From NCBI RefSeq assembly GCF_000174755.1, contig NZ_ACLQ01000019.1, positions 62,001 through 126,000 of the forward strand: a stretch of 64,000 nt of DNA, given 5' to 3'. This document shows positions 7,981 through 16,366 of the stretch, piece after piece. Both the position numbers and the translations under genes were made by a program. Numbering within the stretch: the first letter of the stretch is position 1; each line of letters starts with the position of its first letter. The notes beneath the pieces were generated by a model. The model saw nothing but the letters and a program-made list of their open reading frames with translations, had not been told where the DNA came from and searched no databases. The stretch is from Capnocytophaga gingivalis ATCC 33624 (GTDB lineage: Bacteria; Bacteroidota; Bacteroidia; Flavobacteriales; Flavobacteriaceae).

Positions 7981-8934
7981 ATGAAAATATTAGCTAATGA
8001 TGGTATTAGCCCTGAGGCTATAAAAACCCTAAAAGAAGCTGGTTTTGAAGTAATTACAACAAAAGTTGCTCAGAATCAGTTAGCTGATTTCATCAACAAA
8101 GAAGGGATAGAAATCCTTTTAGTACGCTCAGCTACACAGGCCAAGAAGGATCTTATTGACGCTTGTCCTTCCCTGAAGCTCATCGGACGTGGGGGCGTAG
8201 GTATGGACAATATAGAGGTTAAATATGCTCAAGAGAAAGGAATCAAGGTTATCAATACCCCCAATGCTTCCTCGTATTCGGTAGCAGAACTGACTTTTGC
8301 TCACCTTTTCTCTGGCGTTCGTTTCCTCTATGATGCCAATCGTAACATGCCCTTAGAAGGAGACACTCACTTTGCCCAACTGAAGAAAAACTATGCCAAA
8401 GGTCAAGAACTCAAGGGAAAGACATTGGGTATCATAGGTTTGGGACGTATCGGAAAAGCTGTTGCAGCTATAGCTCTTTCCTTAGGAATGAAGGTAATTG
8501 CCCATGATCCTCACCACGAGGAGGCGACCATTACCCTTTCTTTCTTTGACGGGCGTACCTTGGATTTTACTCTACAGACTATAGGTAAGGAAGAACTACT
8601 CAAGCAATCCGATTTTATCACCCTACACCTACCTACACAACAGGAGGCTGTGATAGGAGAAAAAGAGTTCCAACTGATGAAGGATGGTGTAGGAATCATC
8701 AATGTAGCCAGAGGTGGTATAGTGGACGAGGAAGCACTCTTACATGCCTTGGAGCATGAGAAGGTTGCCTTTGCGGGCTTGGATGTCTTCCAAGGTGAAC
8801 CAACCCCTTCCATTCGTATACTGATGCATCCGCGCATCTCCCTCACCCCTCATATAGGAGCAGCCACTACTGAGGCACAAGATCGTATAGGGAATGAGCT
8901 AGCACAGCAGATTATTCAGATATTTGGAAAATAA
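7981..8934 (+). CDS. serA: D-3-phosphoglycerate dehydrogenase
   Basis: 317 residues from the ATG at 7981. It oxidises 3-phosphoglycerate with NAD, the first step of serine synthesis. The NAD-binding loop is GIIGLGRIGKA (about 143-153), the D-2-hydroxyacid signature is INVARGGIVDEEAL, and the catalytic acid is His291 in TPHIGAATT. There is no C-terminal ACT domain, so classical serine feedback through ACT is not expected. It belongs to the operon with serC, whose product uses this enzyme's product. Alternative members of the D-2-hydroxyacid family exist, but the serC context makes this assignment strong. Confidence 0.93.
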   Translation: MKILANDGISPEAIKTLKEAGFEVITTKVAQNQLADFINKEGIEILLVRSATQAKKDLIDACPSLKLIGRGGVGMDNIEVKYAQEKGIKVINTPNASSYSVAELTFAHLFSGVRFLYDANRNMPLEGDTHFAQLKKNYAKGQELKGKTLGIIGLGRIGKAVAAIALSLGMKVIAHDPHHEEATITLSFFDGRTLDFTLQTIGKEELLKQSDFITLHLPTQQEAVIGEKEFQLMKDGVGIINVARGGIVDEEALLHALEHEKVAFAGLDVFQGEPTPSIRILMHPRISLTPHIGAATTEAQDRIGNELAQQIIQIFGK

Positions 8935-8949
8935 TCCATATAATTAAGG

Positions 8950-9102
8950 AACTGTCCAAAAAGTCTTCTTTTTAGTGGGCAAATAAAATTTGCCTATTAA
9001 AAAAATAAAAACAACTGATTATCAAAGAAGTAATTTTTTTAAATATTCAAATTAAACAATTTATACTTTAAAATGCAGTGTTTTTCGACTTTTTGGACAG
9101 TT
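8950..9102. mobile_element. MITE-like element with 16 bp terminal inverted repeats
   Basis: AACTGTCCAAAAAGTC at 8950-8965 is repeated in exact inverted form at 9087-9102; the 153-base element has no coding capacity. Inside it a second small stem, GGCAAAT/ATTTGCC with loop AAA, follows the left end. No clear target-site duplication flanks it. It lies between convergent serA and the WecA-like gene, so its hairpin could also act as a terminator. A weakly similar left end occurs at 20468-20515. Confidence 0.6.
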
Positions 9103-9111
9103 TCTTTCTTT

Positions 9112-10278
9112 TTACGACTTACATCTTTTCTTTTTCCTTCCTATAGGAGTATTGTCTAAAATCTTTTGTATTTTCTGCTTGTTGCGCCTTACAGCAAAGC
9201 TCCTATTATAGTAAAAAACAAGTAAGGTAGTTCCTATGACGAAAAGAATCAACAAGACAAACAAAGTAGTGGTGGAAAAATATAAATTAGCCACATAGAA
9301 CAACCCAAAAACAATTAGATTAAAGAAAGCCAATAATAAACTGGCTTGTATATGACTAAGCTTCATATAGTCAATCATAATATGATGTATATGATTCCTA
9401 TCCGCAAAAAAAGGACTTCTATGCTTGAGAATACGAATAAGAAAAACACGCATAGTATCCACAAAAGGAATAAATAGAATAATAAATATAAGGACAAACT
9501 TATTATAATACTTTACATTGGCTAAAAGGAGATCCTCTACCGATAAGTTCAAAAAGCGCAAAGTACAGACCCCTATAATAAGCCCTATCAGAAGAGAGCC
9601 TGTATCCCCCATGAAGATACCTTTGCTCTTATTATTAGATATATTGTAACGGAGGAAAGCCAACAAACAACCAATACAACTTAGAGAAAGTAATACAAAA
9701 TAATAATCCTTTGTCTGATAAAAGATAAAGGAAAAAGCTGCAAATATCATGATTCCTAACATGGAAGCAGAACCATTGATCCCATCTATGAGATTGAAAG
9801 CATTAACTATGGAGATAATAATAAAAGCCCCTAAGGCATAGGAAAACCACAGGGGGAGTTCATAGATTCCTAAAAAACCATTGAAAGAATTGATAGCCAG
9901 CTCACTGCTATCCATCATAAAAATAAAAGCAAGCATCTGCCCTATAATCTTGGTAGAAGGAGCCACTCCCACCAAATCATCCTTTACACCTATATAAAAT
10001 AATATCAAGAGTCCTACTGCCAAAGAAAGTCCTATCTTATATGCATCATGAGCTTGTAGTAAGTACAAACTACAGACAATGCTAGCAAAAAAAGCCACTC
10101 CCCCCATAGTTGGAGTTCGCTCCTTATGAGAACTTCTCTGGTTAGGATTGTCCATAAGATTCTTAGTCCTGACAATGGAGATAATACGTGGTATAATCAA
10201 ATAGGAAACTACGAATGATTGCAATACAATCAATAATGATAATAATTCAAACGAAAGATTGCTATACAGATACTGCAT
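9112..10278 (-). CDS. WecA/TagO-like undecaprenyl-phosphate glycosyl-1-phosphate transferase
   Basis: 388 residues from MQYLYSNLSFELLS, a multi-spanning (about 10-11 helices) MraY/WecA family membrane enzyme that transfers a sugar-1-phosphate from UDP-sugar to undecaprenyl phosphate at the inner face of the membrane. Signatures are YIGVKDDLVGV, NAFNLIDGINGSAS, FMGDTGSLLIG and the WecA-type HRSPFFADRNHIHH. These fit the WecA/TagO branch rather than MraY. It probably starts glycan lipid-linked intermediates, possibly for the polysaccharide locus at 51.8 kb, although it is not adjacent. The open frame reaches 10302, but a -7 box at 10300-10307 supports the start at 10278. Confidence 0.9.
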   Translation of the reverse strand: MQYLYSNLSFELLSLLIVLQSFVVSYLIIPRIISIVRTKNLMDNPNQRSSHKERTPTMGGVAFFASIVCSLYLLQAHDAYKIGLSLAVGLLILFYIGVKDDLVGVAPSTKIIGQMLAFIFMMDSSELAINSFNGFLGIYELPLWFSYALGAFIIISIVNAFNLIDGINGSASMLGIMIFAAFSFIFYQTKDYYFVLLSLSCIGCLLAFLRYNISNNKSKGIFMGDTGSLLIGLIIGVCTLRFLNLSVEDLLLANVKYYNKFVLIFIILFIPFVDTMRVFLIRILKHRSPFFADRNHIHHIMIDYMKLSHIQASLLLAFFNLIVFGLFYVANLYFSTTTLFVLLILFVIGTTLLVFYYNRSFAVRRNKQKIQKILDNTPIGRKKKRCKS

Positions 10279-10299
10279 AATTGCTTCATTTTTCACCCG

Positions 10300-10307
10300 C
10301 AAAAATA
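10300..10307 (-). promoter_or_regulatory. -7 promoter box TATTTTTG for the WecA-like gene
   Basis: TAnnTTTG match 21 bases before the ATG at 10278; it overlaps the alternative upstream start and so helps to exclude it. Confidence 0.5.
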
Positions 10308-10440
10308 AGATTATTTTTTGAATTTTGAAAATGTTTTTACTGAAAAAACATTATATTTTTTAACATATTGATTTTTAGACACTTATTTTTCATCATGTTT
10401 TTTTTTGCAAAAAATTTTTCTTTATAAAAAATAAAATTCG

Positions 10441-10448
10441 TAATTTCG
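10441..10448 (+). promoter_or_regulatory. Probable -7 box TAATTTCG for lpdA
   Basis: One mismatch to TAnnTTTG, 32 bases before the lpdA ATG, downstream of a long A/T tract. Confidence 0.35.
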
Positions 10449-10479
10449 TGCCGTTTTTCAGAACATAAAATATTTTACA

Positions 10480-11877
10480 ATGAATAAGTACGATGTTATA
10501 GTATTAGGTAGCGGTCCTGGAGGATATGTTACTGCTATCCGAGCCTCTCAGTTAGGCTTCAAAACAGCGATTATTGAAAAAGAAAACCTGGGTGGGGTGT
10601 GCCTCAACTGGGGATGTATCCCAACCAAAGCTCTCTTGAAATCAGCTCAGGTATTCGAATACCTCAAGCATGCTGATAGCTATGGTATCAAGGTAAAAGA
10701 CAAAGGTTTTGATAAGGATTTCTCTGCTATCGTAAAGCGTAGCCGCGATGTAGCAGGAACTATGAGCAAAGGGGTTCAGTTCCTTATGAAAAAGAATAAA
10801 ATTGAGGTGATCAATGGCTATGGTACTCTAAAGCCTGGTAAAAAAGTAGAAGTAAAAGCCGCTGATGGCAAGACTACTGAATACAGTGCTGACCATATCA
10901 TCATCGCCACTGGAGCTCGCTCTCGTGAGTTACCAGCACTTCCTCAAGATGGTAAAAAAATCATTGGCTACCGCCAAGCTCTCACTCTCCCTGAACAACC
11001 TAAAAAGATGATTATTGTAGGTAGTGGTGCCATAGGTATCGAATTTGCTTACTTCTATCACTCTATGGGTACTGAAGTGACTGTGGTTGAGTTCATGCCT
11101 AATATTGTCCCTGTAGAGGATGAAGAAATCTCCAAACAACTTGAAAAGAGCTTCAAGAAAATGGGTATCAATGTGATGACTTCTTCTGAAGTAACTAAAG
11201 TAGATACCAAAGGAAAAGGAGTAAAAGCTTATGTAAAAACAGCTAAAGGTGAAGAAATTCTTGAAGCTGATATTCTTCTCTCTGCAGTAGGTATCAAAAC
11301 AAATATAGAAAATATTGGTTTGGAAGCAGTAGGTATCAAAACTGAACGAGACAAAATTCAAGTCAATGAGTTCTACCAAACCAATGTACCTGGCTACTAT
11401 GCTATCGGTGACGTAGTCCCTGGGCAGGCTTTGGCACATGTGGCTTCTGCTGAAGGTATCCTCTGTGTAGAAAAGATCAAAGGCTTACATGTAGAGCCTA
11501 TCAATTATGGCAATATTCCTGGCTGTACTTACTGTACTCCTGAAATCGCCTCTGTAGGGCTTACTGAAAAACAAGCCAAAGAAAAAGGTTATGAAATCAA
11601 AGTAGGTAAATTCCCTTTCACTGCCTCTGGTAAAGCCAATGCAGCGGGAACTACCGAAGGATTCATCAAAGTAATCTTTGATGCCAAATATGGCGAATGG
11701 CTTGGCTGCCACATGATCGGTGCCGGTGTTACCGATATGATTGCCGAAGCTGTAGTGGCTCGCAAGCTCGAAACTACCGCTCACGAAATCCTCAAAGCAG
11801 TACACCCTCACCCTACCATGAGCGAAGGAGTAAAAGAGGCCGTAGCAGCTGCTTATGGAGAAGCTATTGATATTTAA
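10480..11877 (+). CDS. lpdA: Dihydrolipoyl dehydrogenase (E3)
   Basis: 465 residues, full length. It reoxidises dihydrolipoamide with NAD in the pyruvate, 2-oxoglutarate and branched-chain 2-oxoacid dehydrogenase complexes or the glycine cleavage system. FAD-binding GSGPGGYVTAI lies at 10-20, the redox disulfide Cys41/Cys46 in GGVCLNWGCIPTK, the NAD-binding IVGSGAIGIEFAYF near residue 180, the second FAD motif YYAIGDV near 305, and the catalytic HPHPTMSE near 443. No E1 or E2 gene is adjacent, so it is a stand-alone copy and the complex it serves cannot be told. Confidence 0.96.
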   Translation: MNKYDVIVLGSGPGGYVTAIRASQLGFKTAIIEKENLGGVCLNWGCIPTKALLKSAQVFEYLKHADSYGIKVKDKGFDKDFSAIVKRSRDVAGTMSKGVQFLMKKNKIEVINGYGTLKPGKKVEVKAADGKTTEYSADHIIIATGARSRELPALPQDGKKIIGYRQALTLPEQPKKMIIVGSGAIGIEFAYFYHSMGTEVTVVEFMPNIVPVEDEEISKQLEKSFKKMGINVMTSSEVTKVDTKGKGVKAYVKTAKGEEILEADILLSAVGIKTNIENIGLEAVGIKTERDKIQVNEFYQTNVPGYYAIGDVVPGQALAHVASAEGILCVEKIKGLHVEPINYGNIPGCTYCTPEIASVGLTEKQAKEKGYEIKVGKFPFTASGKANAAGTTEGFIKVIFDAKYGEWLGCHMIGAGVTDMIAEAVVARKLETTAHEILKAVHPHPTMSEGVKEAVAAAYGEAIDI

Positions 11878-11908
11878 TTATTAAAAAAATAGTTTTTAAT
11901 AGAACAAT

Positions 11909-11916
11909 TACTTTTG
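11909..11916 (+). promoter_or_regulatory. -7 promoter box TACTTTTG for folD
   Basis: TAnnTTTG match. The GGGGCGAAT palindrome (11917-11947) starts immediately after it and would be at the extreme 5' end of the transcript. Confidence 0.5.
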
Positions 11917-11947
11917 ATGTAGGGGCGAATGCCATTCGCTCCTACAT
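11917..11947. repeat. 31 bp near-palindrome of the GGGGCGAAT family
   Basis: Fifteen-base arms ATGTAGGGGCGAATG and CATTCGCTCCTACAT around one C; the only mismatch is a G:T-type pair. Related to elements near 14144, 20490, 22137 and 27486. Confidence 0.75.
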
Positions 11948-12017
11948 TCTTTATAAAATGTCAGTCAACAGTGATTTCTTTTCACTTTTCACCCCCACTA
12001 TTAACCCCTTAAAAGAG

Positions 12018-12896
12018 ATGGAATTATTAGACGGAAAAAAAGCAGCAACTAAAGTACAAGAAGACATTGCCAAAGAAGTTGCTTATCTCAAAGAAAAAGG
12101 CCACAGAGCTCCTCACTTAGTGGCTATATTAGTCGGCCAAAATGGTGCTAGTATGACCTATGTAAACAACAAAGTCACCGCTTGTGAGCGCGTAGGTTTT
12201 GCCTCTTCTGTGGTAAACCTCCCTGAAAGTGTAACCCAAGAGGAATTAATTGGAGAAATCCAAAAACTCAACCAAGACACCACCATAGACGGCTTTATCG
12301 TACAACTGCCACTACCTAAGCATATCAAGGAACAAGAAGTGCTCTTGGCAATCAACCCCGACAAGGATGCAGATGGTTTTCATCCAACCAACTTTGGGCG
12401 CATGGCCTTGGGCTTGGAGGCCTTCATCCCTGCCACTCCCTATGGTATCTTGGAGCTTCTCTCCCAGTACCAGATTCCCACTGATGGGAAAAATGTCGTA
12501 GTTATCGGTCGCTCAGATATTGTAGGTCGTCCCATCAGTATCCTTCTCTCCCAAAAACCTTGGAATGCCACCGTTACCCTCACCCATAGCCGCACCCAGA
12601 ATCTCGCTGCTCTTACTCAGAAAGCAGACATCATCATAGCTGCCTTAGGAAGCCCTAACTTCCTCAAAGCTGAAATGATCAAGGAAGGAGCAGTAATTAT
12701 CGATGTGGGTATCACTCGAGTAGCAGATCCCTCCTCTAAGAAAGGTTTCCGTATTGTAGGAGATATAGATTTCGAAAATGTAAAAGAGAAAGCCAGCTAC
12801 ATCACCCCTGTGCCTGGAGGTGTAGGCCCTATGACTATCGCTATGCTGATGAAAAATACTCTCAACGCCTATAAAAGAACGCATAAAATACAATAG
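12018..12896 (+). CDS. folD: Bifunctional methylenetetrahydrofolate dehydrogenase/cyclohydrolase
   Basis: 292 residues from MELLDGKKAATKVQ. FolD interconverts 5,10-methylene- and 10-formyl-tetrahydrofolate with NADP. The catalytic Tyr48/Lys52 pair is in TYVNNKVTACE, followed by GFIVQLPLPKHI, and the dinucleotide-binding VVIGRSDIVGRPIS; C-terminal TPVPGGVGPMTIAMLM is the second signature. The frame is open 20 codons upstream to 11958, but the family starts at the second Met. queD begins four bases after the stop and coaX soon after, so folD-queD-coaX probably form one cofactor operon. Confidence 0.96.
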   Translation: MELLDGKKAATKVQEDIAKEVAYLKEKGHRAPHLVAILVGQNGASMTYVNNKVTACERVGFASSVVNLPESVTQEELIGEIQKLNQDTTIDGFIVQLPLPKHIKEQEVLLAINPDKDADGFHPTNFGRMALGLEAFIPATPYGILELLSQYQIPTDGKNVVVIGRSDIVGRPISILLSQKPWNATVTLTHSRTQNLAALTQKADIIIAALGSPNFLKAEMIKEGAVIIDVGITRVADPSSKKGFRIVGDIDFENVKEKASYITPVPGGVGPMTIAMLMKNTLNAYKRTHKIQ

Positions 12897-12899
12897 CTA

Positions 12900-13352
12900 A
12901 TGACGAAAATACGCATTACTAAAAAATTTGAATTTGAAGCTGGTCATGCCCTCTATGGCTATGATGGCAAGTGTAAGAATATTCACGGACATAGCTATAA
13001 ACTCTGGGTAACGGTCGTCGGCAGTCCTATAGAGGATAGTTCTCATGTCAAAAATGGAATGGTTATTGACTTCGGTGATATCAAGGAGATTGTCAATGAG
13101 CATATTATCAAAGAGGCGGATCACACTATCTTCTTCAATGGGAATAGTCCTCACCGCGCCTTGGCCGAAAAACTTCAAGGAGAAGGACACCGCATCGTGC
13201 TACTTCCCTACCAGCCTACCAGCGAGATGTTGATTGCCGATTTTGCCCAACGCCTACAGCAACATTTGCCTGAGAATATCTCCCTCTACAGCCTCCGCTT
13301 ACAGGAAACTGAAAGCTCTTTTGCTGAATGGTTCGCTTCTGATAATCAATAA
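12900..13352 (+). CDS. queD: 6-carboxy-5,6,7,8-tetrahydropterin synthase
   Basis: 150 residues of the PTPS/QueD family. It converts dihydroneopterin triphosphate to 6-carboxytetrahydropterin in queuosine and preQ0 synthesis. Zinc ligands His16, His29 and His31 lie in FEAGHALYG and CKNIHGHSY, and the catalytic cysteine is Cys25; a single CxxxHGH points to QueD. A catalytic acid is likely in RLQETESSFAEW near the C-terminus. The ATG lies three bases after the folD stop, consistent with coupling. Other queuosine genes (queC, queE, queF) are not in this window. Confidence 0.92.
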   Translation: MTKIRITKKFEFEAGHALYGYDGKCKNIHGHSYKLWVTVVGSPIEDSSHVKNGMVIDFGDIKEIVNEHIIKEADHTIFFNGNSPHRALAEKLQGEGHRIVLLPYQPTSEMLIADFAQRLQQHLPENISLYSLRLQETESSFAEWFASDNQ

Positions 13353-13369
13353 TATAATTCATTGTTTAC

Positions 13370-14131
13370 ATGTTATTAGCTGTTAATATTGGCAATTCTA
13401 ACATTCGCTTTGCCGTCGTAGAAGGACAACAAGTGCATCTGTCTTGGACAATTGCGACCAAGCCGTATCGTACGGCTGGAGAATTCTATATGAGTTTTCA
13501 GTCCTATAAGGAACAGTACAAAAATGCTTTTGGAAAAATTACAAAGATAGTAGTGGGTTCTGTAGTACCTCAGCAAACGCAAATTATCGCTAAGATGCTA
13601 CAAAAGACTTTTTCCTTAAAGCCTTTTATTGTGAATCGCGATACACCCAGTGAGGTCACACATCACTCTAACCAAATGGGTACTGACTTATATGCCAATG
13701 CTGTAGCCGCACACTATCTCTACCCTGAGCAGAAGAAAATTATCATTGACTTTGGCACAGCACTCACTCTTACAGGAGTTGCTGAAACGGGACAGATGTT
13801 GGGGGTAATCATTGCTCCTGGGGTGGTTACTTCCTTACAATCCTTAGTTAACAGCACGGCACAACTGCCTTATATAGAGCTGAATGAACCCAAATCTGTT
13901 TTAGGTATGGATACGGAGACTTGTATGCAGAGTGGTATGATCTATGGCTATACAGCTATGGTTGAGGGACTTATAGAACGTATCAAGCAAACCTACCAAA
14001 GTGATTTCTTAGTCATCTCCACCGGTGGCGTGGGGCATGTATTCAGTAAACTAACAGAAAAAATACAAATAGATGATAAATATCATACAATCAAGGGATT
14101 AGCCTTATTATATGATTTGCATAGGAAATAA
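13370..14131 (+). CDS. coaX: Type III pantothenate kinase
   Basis: 253 residues of the ASKHA-fold CoaX family, which phosphorylates pantothenate in the first step of coenzyme A synthesis and is not inhibited by CoA. Visible are the phosphate loop AVNIGNSNIRFAV (about 4-16), MGTDLYANAVAAH where other CoaX proteins carry GxDR, and the adenosine/phosphate segment IIDFGTALTLTG. The GTDLYANA variant is one I recall from other Flavobacteriia. It closes the folD-queD-coaX run. Downstream lies a strong hairpin at 14144-14168 between it and convergent uvrC. Confidence 0.9.
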   Translation: MLLAVNIGNSNIRFAVVEGQQVHLSWTIATKPYRTAGEFYMSFQSYKEQYKNAFGKITKIVVGSVVPQQTQIIAKMLQKTFSLKPFIVNRDTPSEVTHHSNQMGTDLYANAVAAHYLYPEQKKIIIDFGTALTLTGVAETGQMLGVIIAPGVVTSLQSLVNSTAQLPYIELNEPKSVLGMDTETCMQSGMIYGYTAMVEGLIERIKQTYQSDFLVISTGGVGHVFSKLTEKIQIDDKYHTIKGLALLYDLHRK

Positions 14132-14143
14132 TTCTTAGCCTCT

Positions 14144-14168
14144 CGCCCCTCTCTAAAGGAGAGGGGCG
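14144..14168. repeat. G+C-rich hairpin between convergent coaX and uvrC
   Basis: Perfect ten-base arms CGCCCCTCTC / GAGAGGGGCG with a five-base loop, followed by further partial copies of GGCGAATTACAATT up to 14208. No T-run follows on either strand. It belongs by composition to the GGGGCGAATT palindrome family. Confidence 0.7.
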
Positions 14169-14208
14169 AATTAGGCGAATTACAATTCAAGGACATTACA
14201 ATTTGCCC

Positions 14209-15996
14209 CTATGGGTGGAAATACTCCCATACTTTCTGGGCTCTGGAGTGTCCTATACAAGCGATAATTTCTTCTTTGGAGGCTTCTTTGAGGCGCTTTA
14301 CAGATTTGAATTGCTTGAGTAGAGCTTCTTGTGTCTGCTTACCTACTCCACTGATTTGCTCTAATTCAGAATGAATAGCACTGGCACTGCGCTTCTGTCG
14401 GTGGAAAGTGATCCCAAAGCGGTGTGCCTCATTGCGCAGGTGCTGAATGACCTTGAGCGTTTCTGATTTCTTATCCAAATATAGGGGAACAGAATCCCCT
14501 GGATAGAAAATTTCTTCCAAGCGCTTAGCGATTCCTACTATAGCTATTTTACCTCTCAACCCCAAAAGTTCTAACGATTTTAGAGCTGCTCCTAACTGCC
14601 CTTTTCCTCCATCGATAATAATCAACTGTGGCAGAGGTTCATCCTCATCCAATAGCCTACGGTAACGACGATAAACCACCTCCTCCATCGAAGCAAAGTC
14701 ATTAGGCCCCTCTACTGTTTTGATATTGAAATGGCGATAGTCCTTCTTACTAGGCTTGGCATTCTTGAAGACTACACAAGCAGCTACAGGATTGGTACCC
14801 TGTATATTGGAGTTATCAAAACACTCTATATGAGCAGGAGGTTCAGAGAGCCTAAGGTCTCGCTGCATCTGAGTTAGTAGGCGATTGGTATGTCGCTCAG
14901 GATCGGTAATTTTTACTTGTTTGAACTTCTCCTGACGATAGGCTTGTGCATTGCGCTCAGAGAGTTGCAAGAGTTGAAACTTCTCCCCTGCCTTGGGAAT
15001 CGTAAGCGTTTCGGCAAACTCCATTGTGAGAGGAAAGGGTACAATCAGCTCCTTAGAAGCCGAATGAAAACGCTCCCGAAGCTCTACAATCGCCAATTCT
15101 AACAATTCTTGCTCTGTTTCCTCTAATTTTTTCTTTACTTCCAAGGTGTGTCCTCTGACAATAGCCCCATGTGCTACCTGCAAGAAGTTGATATAGGCAT
15201 ATTCTCCATCAGAAACGATAGAGAACACATCTACATTGTGGATCTTAGTGCTCACTATAGTCGATTTGTGTTGGTAGTTCTCCAAACTCTCCAGCTTGAG
15301 CTTAATCTGATGAGCTTCTTCAAAGCGCAGTGCCGCAGCATGCTCCTGCATTTCTTCTTTAAAATAAGCAATCACTTCCTTGAGATTCCCCTTGAGTATT
15401 TCTTTGATTTGCTGTATATTGTGATTATATTCCTCTTCACTCTGCAAGCCCTCGCAGGGTCCTTGACAGTTCTTGATATGATACTCCAAGCAAACCTTGA
15501 ATTTGCCCTTATCAATATTCTCCTGTGATAGGTCTAACCTACAATTGCGCAGAGGGTAAAGGTCTTTGATAAGGTCTATGAGGGTACGTACTATCTTCAG
15601 GTTCGTATAAGGGCCAAAGTAAGTACTGCCATCCTTAAGCATCTTACGCGTAAAGAATACCCGAGGAAAACGCTCATTGGAAATACAAATCCACGGATAG
15701 CTCTTCCCATCCTTCAGAAGAATATTATAGCGAGGTTGATACTTCTTAATCAGGTTGTTTTCCAGTAGTAGAGCATCATTTTCAGTAGCTACCACTATAT
15801 GTTCTATACGGACAATTTTGCTTACCAATACTCGTGTCTTAGGCGAGTCATGTTCTTTGTTAAAATAAGAAGAAACACGTTTTTTAAGATTTTTTGCCTT
15901 CCCTACATAGATAATAGTATCTGTGCTATCATAGAATTGATAGACACCAGGATTATCGGGAAGTGTTTGTACTTGAAGAGCTAATTCGGACATCAT
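14209..15996 (-). CDS. uvrC: Excinuclease ABC subunit C
   Basis: 595 residues, standard length. UvrC makes both incisions around UvrB-marked DNA lesions. The N-terminal GIY-YIG nuclease is PDNPGVYQFYDSTDTIIYVGKAKNLKKRV (residues about 14-42), the UvrB-binding UVR motif is around 205-235 (ALRFEEAHQIKLKLESLE), the RNase H-like second nuclease covers ECFDNSNIQGT and LIIIDGGKGQ, and a helix-hairpin-helix tail includes ISGVGKQTQEALLKQF. Two adjacent ATGs are possible starts (15996 and 15993). The -7 box at 16140-16147 implies a leader of about 140 nt. Confidence 0.97.
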   Translation of the reverse strand: MMSELALQVQTLPDNPGVYQFYDSTDTIIYVGKAKNLKKRVSSYFNKEHDSPKTRVLVSKIVRIEHIVVATENDALLLENNLIKKYQPRYNILLKDGKSYPWICISNERFPRVFFTRKMLKDGSTYFGPYTNLKIVRTLIDLIKDLYPLRNCRLDLSQENIDKGKFKVCLEYHIKNCQGPCEGLQSEEEYNHNIQQIKEILKGNLKEVIAYFKEEMQEHAAALRFEEAHQIKLKLESLENYQHKSTIVSTKIHNVDVFSIVSDGEYAYINFLQVAHGAIVRGHTLEVKKKLEETEQELLELAIVELRERFHSASKELIVPFPLTMEFAETLTIPKAGEKFQLLQLSERNAQAYRQEKFKQVKITDPERHTNRLLTQMQRDLRLSEPPAHIECFDNSNIQGTNPVAACVVFKNAKPSKKDYRHFNIKTVEGPNDFASMEEVVYRRYRRLLDEDEPLPQLIIIDGGKGQLGAALKSLELLGLRGKIAIVGIAKRLEEIFYPGDSVPLYLDKKSETLKVIQHLRNEAHRFGITFHRQKRSASAIHSELEQISGVGKQTQEALLKQFKSVKRLKEASKEEIIACIGHSRAQKVWEYFHP

Positions 15997-16139
15997 TTAA
16001 GGATTAGGGGGATGGATTAGAGAAGTTAGATATAATAGACAACGATTACTTCTTCTTTTCCTTCTTGGATAATTGTGGCTTTCCTTGTCGTAGTTTTAGA
16101 GAGTGTTAATATAGCTGACACAAGGTTTCTTTTTGAGTA

Positions 16140-16147
16140 CAAAAGTA
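16140..16147 (-). promoter_or_regulatory. -7 promoter box TACTTTTG for uvrC
   Basis: TAnnTTTG match with TTTG about 23 bases upstream on the minus strand. Confidence 0.55.
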
Positions 16148-16329
16148 CAAATTATTTTCTACACTAAAAGCAAAAAAACAATACTTTCTGAATTTTTAAT
16201 GATATAACTCAGAGACAACTAACTGAATATTAATATATTAAAAATAAACCTCCCTTTATCTTAAGAAATAGATTCGCTATGAAAAAAATTTTTTCAACAA
16301 TTTTGGTAGTTTCGAAAAAATATTTTTTG

Positions 16330-16337
16330 TATCTTTG
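16330..16337 (+). promoter_or_regulatory. -7 promoter box TATCTTTG for bioD
   Basis: TAnnTTTG match 29 bases before the bioD ATG; TTTG lies about 24 bases upstream. Confidence 0.6.
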
Positions 16338-16366
16338 TGCACTGAAAAAGCTACTTCAAGAATATA

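Larger units (their letters stand above)
15997..16366. other. 370-base divergent intergenic region uvrC / bioD
   Basis: Contains the uvrC promoter box (16140-16147, minus) and the bioD box (16330-16337, plus). The remainder is A+T-rich; short frames here are not conserved-looking, and no RNA gene was recognised. Confidence 0.6.

Noticed and set aside
10930-11439. 169-residue minus-strand ORF inside lpdA
   Set aside because: Overlaps a well-supported lpdA reading frame entirely and carries no recognisable motif; a codon-bias shadow.
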